DNA from: Velthaea sp965214335
GTDB lineage: Bacteria > Vulcanimicrobiota > Vulcanimicrobiia > Vulcanimicrobiales > Vulcanimicrobiaceae
NCBI GenBank assembly: GCA_965214335.1
Contig: CBDCBO010000014.1
Span: 62,001 to 126,000, forward strand
Direction of reading: 5' to 3'
Length of the DNA: 64,000 nt
The notes beneath the pieces are model-generated. The model was given only the letters and a program-made list of their open reading frames with translations. It searched no databases and had not been told where the DNA came from. Positions 52,713 to 60,318 of this stretch are shown here, piece by piece. A program made the position numbers and the translations under genes. The stretch's first letter is position 1, and each line of letters starts with the position of its first letter.

Positions 52713-53597
52713 TCAGGCGGCGCGGGTAATGTCGATCACGCGCACCGATTGGCGTGAATCGATCGTGCCGGGAGCGGTTCCGACGAAAACGCCGGACGTC
52801 GGCGCTACATCGTCGTAATCGCGCCCGATCGCAACGACGATGTAGCGCAGGTTCGTCGCGCAGCCGTTGGTCGGATCGAGCGAAATCACCCGTTCCCGGC
52901 CGTCTCCGGCCGGCACGAGAAACTCCACCCACGCATGCGTCGCGCCTTCGCCCAGCAGATGGCCGGAAACGTAACGTGCCGGCAGGCCGCAGAAACGGCT
53001 GAGCGCGATCGCGATATGCGCATAATCTTGACAGACGCCACGCCGCATGCTGAACGCCACGGCACCGGTGGTAAAGACATCGGTGACCGACTTCGTGTAG
53101 ATCATCTCACGATACACGAATGCGGCGATGGCATGCGCGAGCTCTTCAGGATCGTTGTGCTGCCGACGCAAGTCGGCACCCAGGTCTTGCAGCGCTTCGT
53201 CGGGCCGGACCAGTCGCCGACGCATACATGAGGCGCGGAAATCAGTGGCGTGTTCGGCGCTCACCACGTGCTCGCCGCGGCGCACGTCGCGTTCGACGTG
53301 CGATGTCAAGGCAAACGAGATGCTTTGCTCGACATGCGGTACGTCGAGGATGACGATGTCGTTGCCGTAGTCGTCGGCGAATAGCCGCGATGGCGCATCG
53401 GGCGAGACGAATAGATCGTGCGAGATGCGGCGTTGATTTCCGTGCGCTAGGCGCGGTGAAATAACGAGTTTGTGCCGGAGCCGGCTGATCGGACTCGCGT
53501 AGTCATAGCGGATCGATTGCTCGATCCGGTATGTCGCCGCAACGACGTCCGACCAATCCGTCACGTCGATGACGGCGCCGGTCTCCGATGCGTTCAT
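52713..53597 (-). CDS. Transglutaminase-like protein (first)
   Basis: 294 residues. N-terminal beta domain (TYRIEQSIRYDYASPISRLR, VISPRLAHGNQRR), then the papain-like core: Cys in SMRRGVCQDYAHIAIALSRF, His in GEGATHAWVEFLVP, Asp in ISLDPTNGCA. The full triad is present. Such proteins are peptidases or amide-bond enzymes; no signal peptide is seen. ATGA overlap with the second transglutaminase-like gene. Confidence 0.92.
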   Translation of the reverse strand: MNASETGAVIDVTDWSDVVAATYRIEQSIRYDYASPISRLRHKLVISPRLAHGNQRRISHDLFVSPDAPSRLFADDYGNDIVILDVPHVEQSISFALTSHVERDVRRGEHVVSAEHATDFRASCMRRRLVRPDEALQDLGADLRRQHNDPEELAHAIAAFVYREMIYTKSVTDVFTTGAVAFSMRRGVCQDYAHIAIALSRFCGLPARYVSGHLLGEGATHAWVEFLVPAGDGRERVISLDPTNGCATNLRYIVVAIGRDYDDVAPTSGVFVGTAPGTIDSRQSVRVIDITRAA

Positions 53598-54418
53598 GCC
53601 GTCTCGGCGATAACGACCATGTCGTGGAGAATCGTCCGGCCGTAGGTCGTTACCATCGCGACGTCGAGTGCATCGCGCCCGCGCGCAATCACGGCGCGCC
53701 CGCGCCGCCGCGTGTTATTGCGCGGATCGAACATCCACCACTTGCCGTCCAAGAACGCTTCGAACCAGGCACAAAAGTCCATCGGCGCGTAGGGTGGCGG
53801 CACGTCGATATCGGGCAGATAACCGAACGCGTAGCGCGCCGGAATATTCATCGCCCGGCAAAAGCTGACCGCGAGATGAGCGAAGTCGCGGCACACGCCG
53901 ACTTCGTTCTCAAACGCATCGAGTGCCGTCGTCGTCGGCGTGCTCGTTCCATACGAGAAACGCAGGTGGCCATTGACGAAGTCGCAGATCGCCTGGACCC
54001 GCGCCCAGCCCGGCGGCGTACCGCCGAAAAGTTCCCATGCCTTGTCGCCGAGCAGATCTGAGACACAGTAGCGACTGGGCAACGTGTACACCAAGACGTC
54101 GTCGGGCAAGGCCTCGGCGGGCCACTGTGCGGCGTCGGGAGCATACGGGTCGAGCGTATCGGTAACTTCGATTTGGGCGTCGAAGCGCATGGTAGACCGG
54201 CCGGCCGGCAACACGGTGCGCCGGCACACGTTTCCATACAGGTCCTCATAGTCATGGTACGGCGCATACGGCTCGAGATTCCAGCGCTCGGCTAGCACGT
54301 CGACGCCTTTTTGCACGCCTGGCCGCACCATGAAGATCGCCGCAGTCGGCACCTGGACCTCATACTGGAATTCACAGCCGACGTCTATCCGTAGACGTGC
54401 GTCGATCATTTGCGCCAT
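53594..54418 (-). CDS. Transglutaminase-like protein (second)
   Basis: 274 residues. N-terminal ARLRIDVGCEFQYEVQVPTA, core Cys in NEVGVCRDFAHLAVSFCRA, RYAFGYLPDIDVPPPYAPMD, and WWMFDPRNN with the Asp. The position that usually carries the catalytic His reads MDFCAWFEAFL, so Cys may stand in for it; some relatives may also lack His here. ATG 54418 follows GGAG at 8 bases; the longer frame to 55024 overlaps the channel gene and is not used. Together the pair suggests joint action on peptides or amides. Confidence 0.9.
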   Translation of the reverse strand: MAQMIDARLRIDVGCEFQYEVQVPTAAIFMVRPGVQKGVDVLAERWNLEPYAPYHDYEDLYGNVCRRTVLPAGRSTMRFDAQIEVTDTLDPYAPDAAQWPAEALPDDVLVYTLPSRYCVSDLLGDKAWELFGGTPPGWARVQAICDFVNGHLRFSYGTSTPTTTALDAFENEVGVCRDFAHLAVSFCRAMNIPARYAFGYLPDIDVPPPYAPMDFCAWFEAFLDGKWWMFDPRNNTRRRGRAVIARGRDALDVAMVTTYGRTILHDMVVIAETA

Positions 54419-54559
54419 CGTTATCTCTCCTACGCGAGCAAGCTGCCCGCTCTTTTCGCCATTTGGCCCGGACCATGAACGCCTCCCGGGCATCCTGCGG
54501 TAGAACCCGCTTCGCTGTTCCCGGGATGCTGGACGATCATCGCGAATCGGCCGCGATGC

Positions 54560-55558
54560 ATGCTCCACGCCTCGGATATCCCGCGCCGGATCGTCGTTGC
54601 CGCGGTGCTGCTGGCGCTGGTCATCGTGTTCGGCACCCTGGGCTACATCGAAATCGAAGGCTGGCCGTGGTTCGACGCGCTGTACATGACGGTCTCGACC
54701 TTTACCACGATCGGCGGCGGCGAACCGGCCCCGCTCAGTGTCGGCGGCAAATGGTGGACGATGGCCGTGGTCATGATCGGCTTCGGGGTCCTCACGTACA
54801 TGCTGCTCGGATTGATCGGCTTCGTCCTCGAGGGTCAGCTCGATATCGCGGTCGGGACGCGGCGCATGCGCCGCACCGTGGCCCGCATGACTGACCACTT
54901 CGTGTTGTGCGGCTACGGTCGCGTCGGTCGTGAAATCGCGATCGACTTCAAAAGTGAGGGCATCCCGTTCGTCGTGATCGACGTGAACGAGCAATCGCTC
55001 GGGAACGCCGCCGCCGAAGGGCATTCCGTCGTGAGCGGCAGCGCCTCGGACGTCGCGGTGCTCACCGCGGCCGGGCTCGGCCGGGCACGCGGTCTGGTAA
55101 CGGCGATCGACAGCGACGCCGAAAATATTTATGTGACGTTGTCGGCTCGCGTTTTGCGGCCCGATATTTTTATCGTGGCGCGCGCCAACCGCAGCGATTC
55201 CGAACCAAAATTACGCTTAGCCGGTGCTAATCGGATCATTTCGCCCTACACCATCGGCGGCCGGCGCATGGCGAGTTTAGCGATGCGGCCGACCGCGGTG
55301 GAATTCGTCGATACGATCATGTCGGCCGGCAACGTCGAACTGCTGCTCGAAGACCTGACGATTCCTCAAGCCTGGGCCGGCCGCCAGCTTTCCATGCTCG
55401 CCGGTGAAGCCGAGGACGCGATCGTGTTAGCGATCAAGCGCGGTGAAACGATGATCTTCCGGCCCGCCGGCGTAACGTCGCTCATGGTCGGCGATGAGAT
55501 TGTCGCGGCCGGACCGGTTGCCGCGATTCGCTTACTCGAAAAACGCTTGGCGCAATAG
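54560..55558 (+). CDS. TrkA-N potassium channel-like protein with atypical filter
   Basis: 332 residues. Two helices (IVVAAVLLALVIVFGTLGYI and WTMAVVMIGFGVLTYMLLGL) with a pore loop between, then TrkA-N (CGYGRVGREIAIDFKSEG) and TrkA-C domains. The filter reads FTTIGGGEPAPLS where K+ channels have T-V/I-G-Y-G-D/E; the Tyr is Gly. Selectivity may be altered. Start ATG 54560, with 54556 as a frame-mismatched decoy. It is divergent from the transglutaminase-like genes. Confidence 0.9.
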   Translation: MLHASDIPRRIVVAAVLLALVIVFGTLGYIEIEGWPWFDALYMTVSTFTTIGGGEPAPLSVGGKWWTMAVVMIGFGVLTYMLLGLIGFVLEGQLDIAVGTRRMRRTVARMTDHFVLCGYGRVGREIAIDFKSEGIPFVVIDVNEQSLGNAAAEGHSVVSGSASDVAVLTAAGLGRARGLVTAIDSDAENIYVTLSARVLRPDIFIVARANRSDSEPKLRLAGANRIISPYTIGGRRMASLAMRPTAVEFVDTIMSAGNVELLLEDLTIPQAWAGRQLSMLAGEAEDAIVLAIKRGETMIFRPAGVTSLMVGDEIVAAGPVAAIRLLEKRLAQ

Positions 55559-55664
55559 CTAGCGTCTTTCGCCGGGGGCAATCGCTTGCCGCGGCAGAGA
55601 AACCATCTCATTCGCCGAAGCTGCCACGCAACGCAATGGCTACGACACCGCCGCATCGTATCGA

Positions 55665-56771
55665 ATGACCAAGATCTATCGGGCGCCGGGCCGCGTGAAC
55701 CTCATCGGCGAGCATACCGATTATAACGACGGCTTCGTGATGCCCGCCGCGATCGGCTTCGATATTCGGGTCGCGGCCGAACCTCGCGCCGACCGACGCG
55801 TTCGCCTTCGCTCCGACGGCTTCGCAGGCACGCGCGAGTTCGATCTCGCGGCGCTGGCGACCGGAGTCGAGCACGATTGGAGCGACTACGTCCGCGGCGT
55901 GCTCATCGAATTACAAGCCGGCGGTGCGGTTCTCAACGGCGCCGACTTGCTCGTAACGAGCGACTTGCCTGTCGGCGCCGGACTAAGTTCGTCGGCGGCG
56001 ATCGCGGTGGCGGTCGGCTATGCGATGCTTGATACCGCAGGCTTACCAATCGACCGGATTGCGCTCGCGCGAGCCGCACAACGCGGCGAAAATAGGCATG
56101 CCGGCACGCAAAGCGGCATCATGGATCAGTTCATTTCCGCGAATGCGCGGGCCGGGCATGCCATTCTGCTCGACACACGATCGCTCGACTTTCGCTATCT
56201 TCCGCTGCCGGGCGCCGCCGTTTTCGTAGTCTGCAACACGATGGTCAAACACTCGCATGCAACGGGCGGCTACAACGCGCGGCATGCCGAATGCGCTGCC
56301 GGCACCGCGACGTTGGCCCAGCGCTATCCCGGCGTGCGAGCGTTGCGCGACGTAACGCTCGAGCAACTCGAAGCGGCAAACGACCTGCTGACCGATACCA
56401 TCTTCCGGCGCTGTCGGCACATCATTAGCGAGAATGCGCGCGTTCTCGCCGCCGGAACGGCACTCGAGGCGAGCGATTTCTCAGCGTTCGGCGCGTTGAT
56501 GCGCGCATCGCATGTCAGCATGCGCGATGACTTTGAAATTAGTGCTCCGGAGGTCGATACGATGGTCGAGCTTGCCGACGCATTCGGTAGCAGCGTGTAC
56601 GGCGCACGCATGACGGGCGGCGGTTTCGGCGGATCGACCGTCAACCTGGTCGCCGCCGCCGACGTGGACGCGTTCGTGAGCTATATCGTTCCGGCGTATC
56701 GCGCGGCGACATCGATCGAGCCGCTCGTTTACCTCGGCGTCGGCGCCGCCGGTGCCGGGCTCGTCGAATGA
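55665..56771 (+). CDS. galK: Galactokinase GalK
   Basis: 368 residues, GHMP kinase. Phosphorylates galactose at C1. Seen: GRVNLIGEHTDYNDGFVMP (galactose signature), LPVGAGLSSSAAIAVAVG (ATP loop), MDQFISANARAGHAI, and GARMTGGGFGGSTVNLV. All three GHMP motifs intact. ATGA overlap with galT makes a two-gene Leloir operon; galE is far away at 16.2 kb. Confidence 0.96.
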   Translation: MTKIYRAPGRVNLIGEHTDYNDGFVMPAAIGFDIRVAAEPRADRRVRLRSDGFAGTREFDLAALATGVEHDWSDYVRGVLIELQAGGAVLNGADLLVTSDLPVGAGLSSSAAIAVAVGYAMLDTAGLPIDRIALARAAQRGENRHAGTQSGIMDQFISANARAGHAILLDTRSLDFRYLPLPGAAVFVVCNTMVKHSHATGGYNARHAECAAGTATLAQRYPGVRALRDVTLEQLEAANDLLTDTIFRRCRHIISENARVLAAGTALEASDFSAFGALMRASHVSMRDDFEISAPEVDTMVELADAFGSSVYGARMTGGGFGGSTVNLVAAADVDAFVSYIVPAYRAATSIEPLVYLGVGAAGAGLVE

Positions 56772-57808
56772 ACGGCGATACGGCCTGGCGCGGCCGGCCG
56801 CACCGGCGCCGCAACGCGCTCACCGGCGAATGGATCCTCGTTTCGCCGCAGCGCACGCAACGACCGTGGCAAGGCGAAACGACCGCCGGTCCGGCCCGCG
56901 CCGTTAAGCCCGAGTACGATCCGGCGTGTTACTTGTGCCCTGGTAATAGCCGCGCCGGCGGGGCTCGCAATCCCCCGTACACGGGCACCTTCGTCTTCGA
57001 TAACGACTATGCCGCGCTTGCGCGCGACACGCCGCCGGCCGCGCTCGATCTCGACGGCCTGCTCGTGGCTGAGGCAGAGCGCGGGATATGTCGCGTCGTA
57101 TGCTTCACGCCGCGTCACGATCTATCGATCGCCCAACTGCCGGTAGCTGAGATTCGCGGCGTCATCGACGCTTGGGCGCAGCAATACACGCTGCTCGGCA
57201 GCGATCCGGCGATCAACTCCGTGATCGTATTCGAAAATCATGGCGAGCAGATGGGCGCGAGCAATCCGCATCCGCACGCCCAAATTTGGGCCAACGCGAG
57301 TATGCCCAACGAACCGGCGAAGGAGCAAGCCGCGGCATCCGCTTATCACGCGGCGCACGGGACGTGCCTGCTGTGCGCCTATCTCGCGCGCGAGCTTGCG
57401 ATTCACGAACGCATCGTGTATCAAAATGCGACGACCGTCGTGCTGGTACCATTTTGGGCGATTTGGCCGTTCGAAACCTTGGTCGTGCCGCGCGTTCACG
57501 CGACGGCGCTCGACCGCCTCGATGCAACGGCGCGCGACGGGCTTGCCGACGCCATGCAAGTAATAACCGCGACCTACGACCGGCTCTTCGACGTTTCGTT
57601 TCCGTATTCGATGGGCTTTCACCAGCGCCCGACGGATGGTGCGGCGCACGATGAGTGGCACACGCACGCGCACTACTATCCACCCCTGCTCCGTTCCGCC
57701 ACCGTACGGAAATATATGGTCGGCTACGAGATGCTCGGCATGCCGCAACGCGACATCACGCCCGAGTCGGCGGCGGACCAGTTACGGGCGCTCTATCAAG
57801 CGCGCTGA
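56768..57808 (+). CDS. galT: Galactose-1-phosphate uridylyltransferase GalT
   Basis: 346 residues, HIT fold. Exchanges UMP between UDP-glucose and galactose-1-phosphate. Seen: Zn-type Cys pair CYLCPGNSRAGG, active-site SNPHPHAQIWANAS (nucleophilic His), second Cys pair GTCLLCAYL, and HTHAHYYPPLLRS. All ligands and the catalytic His are present. Start ATG 56768 overlaps the galK stop. Confidence 0.96.
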   Translation: MNGDTAWRGRPHRRRNALTGEWILVSPQRTQRPWQGETTAGPARAVKPEYDPACYLCPGNSRAGGARNPPYTGTFVFDNDYAALARDTPPAALDLDGLLVAEAERGICRVVCFTPRHDLSIAQLPVAEIRGVIDAWAQQYTLLGSDPAINSVIVFENHGEQMGASNPHPHAQIWANASMPNEPAKEQAAASAYHAAHGTCLLCAYLARELAIHERIVYQNATTVVLVPFWAIWPFETLVVPRVHATALDRLDATARDGLADAMQVITATYDRLFDVSFPYSMGFHQRPTDGAAHDEWHTHAHYYPPLLRSATVRKYMVGYEMLGMPQRDITPESAADQLRALYQAR

Positions 57809-57822
57809 TAGCCGCGAATGCC

Positions 57823-57900
57823 ACCGGCGTCGCAGCGCCTCGAAAACGGCTCGGACGACGCAGATCTTGAGTTGACGCCGCGGATCGCGCCAGATCTCAG
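57823..57900 (-). repeat. Partial duplicate of the 3' end of the 58134 gene
   Basis: A 33-bp block (57823-57855) equals 58136-58168 with one mismatch; similarity continues with a ~14-bp deletion to about 57900. Read on the minus strand it gives AVFEALRRRW, matching the last residues of the neighbouring gene. A dead fragment of tandem duplication. Confidence 0.65.
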
Positions 57901-58133
57901 TTGCAGTGCGGAGGTCTCCTGTTTCGCGGCTTGACGGCTCGCCCGCCTTGGTCGTTCGGCTCAGGTTGCGCTGTGAAATTAAGGAACGAGGGGCGGGAAA
58001 ACGGCTATGCCGCCCGTTGGCGTTCCATTGCCGGCTCCTTTGCGGCACTAAAGACGTGAGCGACTTTCGCCGCATTTGCTACCGTGGCGCACGCGTGGCT
58101 TTGATGACACCGCGCGCGTGAACAGCCCCAGAT
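57901..58133. other. Gap without a supported gene
   Basis: About 230 bp between the duplicate fragment and the small membrane protein gene. No motif or start seen; frames are Ser/Arg-rich. Confidence 0.4.
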
Positions 58134-58580
58134 TTACCGGCGTCGCAGCGCCTCGAACACGGCTCGGAAGCCGACAAATGCGCGGCGCAGATCTTCAGTC
58201 GACGCCGCAGGGTCGCGCAAAATCTCAGTCGCCGCGTGAAGTGTGCCGTCAAGCGCGTTCGGAACGGCCGGCGTTGTGCTCGTATCGGACGTAGCATCGC
58301 GTTCGCGCAGCAGCTCGAGCATGAGCGCTTGCGCTCGTTCGCAGCCCGCGCGTGGGTCTTCGACGAAGCGAATCTGGGCTTGCATCCAGGCGGCATCCTC
58401 ATCAGGCGCAACGGGCGTTACCTGTGGCGCGACCGGCCGTAGGGGAAACGCGTTGCGCGGCCGCGCGTTGCTGCGCCGGGTCGATACGGTAAGCACGAGA
58501 ACGATCAGGACGACCAGGCTAAAAAACCAAAACGTGGGCGACGCAAAGTTCAGACCGATCGGAACGCCTTGAGCTATCAT
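58134..58580 (-). CDS. Small single-helix membrane protein of unknown function
   Basis: 148 residues. One membrane helix near the N-terminus (FWFFSLVVLIVLVLTVSTRR) and a cytoplasmic helical tail (PDEDAAWMQAQIRFVEDPRA, DLRRAFVGFRAVFEALRRR). Not recognised. The 3' end is partly duplicated at 57823-57900, which argues that this sequence has been mobile. Divergent from the amidohydrolase gene by 59 bp. Confidence 0.6.
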   Translation of the reverse strand: MIAQGVPIGLNFASPTFWFFSLVVLIVLVLTVSTRRSNARPRNAFPLRPVAPQVTPVAPDEDAAWMQAQIRFVEDPRAGCERAQALMLELLRERDATSDTSTTPAVPNALDGTLHAATEILRDPAASTEDLRRAFVGFRAVFEALRRR

Positions 58581-58639
58581 GGCAGGTCATCTTCTACCCG
58601 CTCGGCAGCGTTCTGACGGCGCCCGGCGAAGGCCGCGCT

Positions 58640-59947
58640 ATGCCGGTGTCGCGTAAAGAATTCCTCGCAGCTAACGCCGCCGTCGGAGCGCAGACCGCGT
58701 TCGGCACGCCGGCCGTCGCCGACGCGGCGCCTGTTCGAGCGCCGCAGCTGAACTTCCGTCCCGACGATCCCAACATCGTCTACGACCTCGTCGTCCGCAA
58801 CGGAACGGTTATCGATCCGGCACACCGCATGCACGATGCGCGCGACGTAGCGGTGAAAAACGGGCAGATCGCCGCCCTCCTCGCGCGCGGCGCTACGGCG
58901 AAGGCGACGCACACGATCGACGCATCGGGTTTACTCGTGACGCCCGGTCTGATCGACCTGCATTGCCATTATTACCATCAGGTTTCCGGCATTGGACTAC
59001 CGGCCGACGAGATGATGCATCTTACCGCGACGACGACCGGCGTCGATGCCGGCGACGCCGGCTACTCGACGTTTCCGGGCTTTCGCCACTTCATCATCGG
59101 ACAGGCGCGCACGCGCCATTTCGCGTTCATTCATATCGCCGCGATCGGCCTTGCCGGCGACCCGATCGCAATCGGCGAGCTGTTCAATATCGATTATGCG
59201 CAAGTCGATAAGTGCGCCAAGGCGGTAGCTGAGAATCGCGACGTGGTGCTCGGTGTCAAAGTGCGCTTATCAAAAAACGTCGTCGGCAACAACGGTATCG
59301 AGCCGCTCAAACGAGCCATCGCGGCGGCCCAGTTAGCCGGACCCTGGGCGCGCGTCATGGCGCACATCGGTAACTGCGACGCGCCACTCTCCGACGTGCT
59401 CGATATGATGCGCCCGGGCGACATCATCACGCACATGTACTCGGGCGCCGCCGGCAAGAACAACATCGTCGACAACGGCGTGCTGCTTCCGGCCGCACTG
59501 CGCGCGCAGCGACGCGGCGTCCTCTTCGATGTTGGTCACGGCGGCGGCAGCTTTGATTTCCATGTCTGCCAAGCCGCGCTCAAAGGCGGCTTGATGCCGG
59601 ACACGATTTCAAGCGACGTCCATAGCGCAAGTATTCAGAGTCCGTCCGTCCCGCTATTTCCTAATGTGCTGTCCAAATTTCTGGCGCTTGGCTTTTCGCT
59701 CGACGACGTCATCGCCAAAGCTACGGTCGCACCGGCAAAGATCATCGACCGTGTGCCCGGCCTAGGAACGCTGGGCATCGGCGCGCCGGCCGATATCGCG
59801 ATTTTCCGCCTCGTCGAAGGCCGTACGACCTTCCTCGATACGATGGGCAACACACTCGATGGAACGCAGAAACTCGAACCAGTCAAAGTCATCAAAGGCG
59901 GTCGGCCGCATGGTTTGCCGTTCCCCAATCCGTTCACGTACACCTAA
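58640..59947 (+). CDS. Amidohydrolase-family metallohydrolase (dihydroorotase-like)
   Basis: 435 residues. Seen: DLVVRNGTVIDPAHRMHDAR, metal motif HCH in TPGLIDLHCHYYHQ, candidate carboxy-Lys in VVLGVKVRLSK, His in RVMAHIGNCD and ITHMYSG, and final Asp in SSDVHSASI. The site is complete for a dinuclear cyclic-amidase-type enzyme. The N-terminus (MPVSRKEFLAANAAVG) resembles a Tat signal with RK instead of RR, so it may be exported. Substrate unknown; D-aminoacylase/deacetylase-like use is possible. Confidence 0.88.
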   Translation: MPVSRKEFLAANAAVGAQTAFGTPAVADAAPVRAPQLNFRPDDPNIVYDLVVRNGTVIDPAHRMHDARDVAVKNGQIAALLARGATAKATHTIDASGLLVTPGLIDLHCHYYHQVSGIGLPADEMMHLTATTTGVDAGDAGYSTFPGFRHFIIGQARTRHFAFIHIAAIGLAGDPIAIGELFNIDYAQVDKCAKAVAENRDVVLGVKVRLSKNVVGNNGIEPLKRAIAAAQLAGPWARVMAHIGNCDAPLSDVLDMMRPGDIITHMYSGAAGKNNIVDNGVLLPAALRAQRRGVLFDVGHGGGSFDFHVCQAALKGGLMPDTISSDVHSASIQSPSVPLFPNVLSKFLALGFSLDDVIAKATVAPAKIIDRVPGLGTLGIGAPADIAIFRLVEGRTTFLDTMGNTLDGTQKLEPVKVIKGGRPHGLPFPNPFTYT

Positions 59948-60003
59948 GCCGACAAGGCGCAGTACGTGCCGGCTCGCCGAAAAAACAACGTGCCATATAC
60001 ATC

Positions 60004-60052
60004 AATGCTTGCACAAGCTCAGTTCTAAAATGCTTGCACAAGCTCAGTTCTA
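60004..60052. repeat. Tandem direct repeat, 24-bp unit x2
   Basis: The unit AATGCTTGCACAAGCTCAGT (+TCTA) at 60004-60027 recurs exactly at 60029-60052, one base apart. Each unit contains the small hairpin GCTTG-CA-CAAGC. Could be a slippage product or a double protein site. Confidence 0.85.
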
Positions 60053-60061
60053 CGCGATCGC

Positions 60062-60130
60062 CGATACCTTCGACCCGCGGCTTACGAGCTGCTGAATGGG
60101 ACCATCTATCAGATGAGCCCCGCGAAACCG
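60062..60130 (+). pseudogene. Uma2-family nuclease N-terminal fragment
   Basis: The plus strand reads RYLRPAAYELLNGTIYQMSP with no start and no downstream domain. YELLxGxIYxMSP is the hallmark beginning of Uma2-family (PD-(D/E)XK-like) proteins. Only ~23 residues remain. Confidence 0.4.
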
Positions 60131-60318
60131 CCACGACGGTCTTCGGCGGTTCCGGCAAATGTTTTAGGACGGTACAATTCCAGGGTGCGGCACGATATTT
60201 TTAATTAGCCCTGACCGCCTGATGCGTCTTAGTACCCGTTCACCGCTCGCGACGACGCGTTAGCGCTCGCGGTCTACCTTCGTTGTCGGCGCTCAGCTGG
60301 TAGCGAGTATAAACTCCG

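Larger units (their letters stand above)
59948..60318. other. Gap holding a tandem repeat and a gene remnant
   Basis: About 370 bp without a complete gene. It contains the 24-bp tandem repeat at 60004-60052 and the Uma2-like fragment at 60062-60130, both listed separately. Confidence 0.5.
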
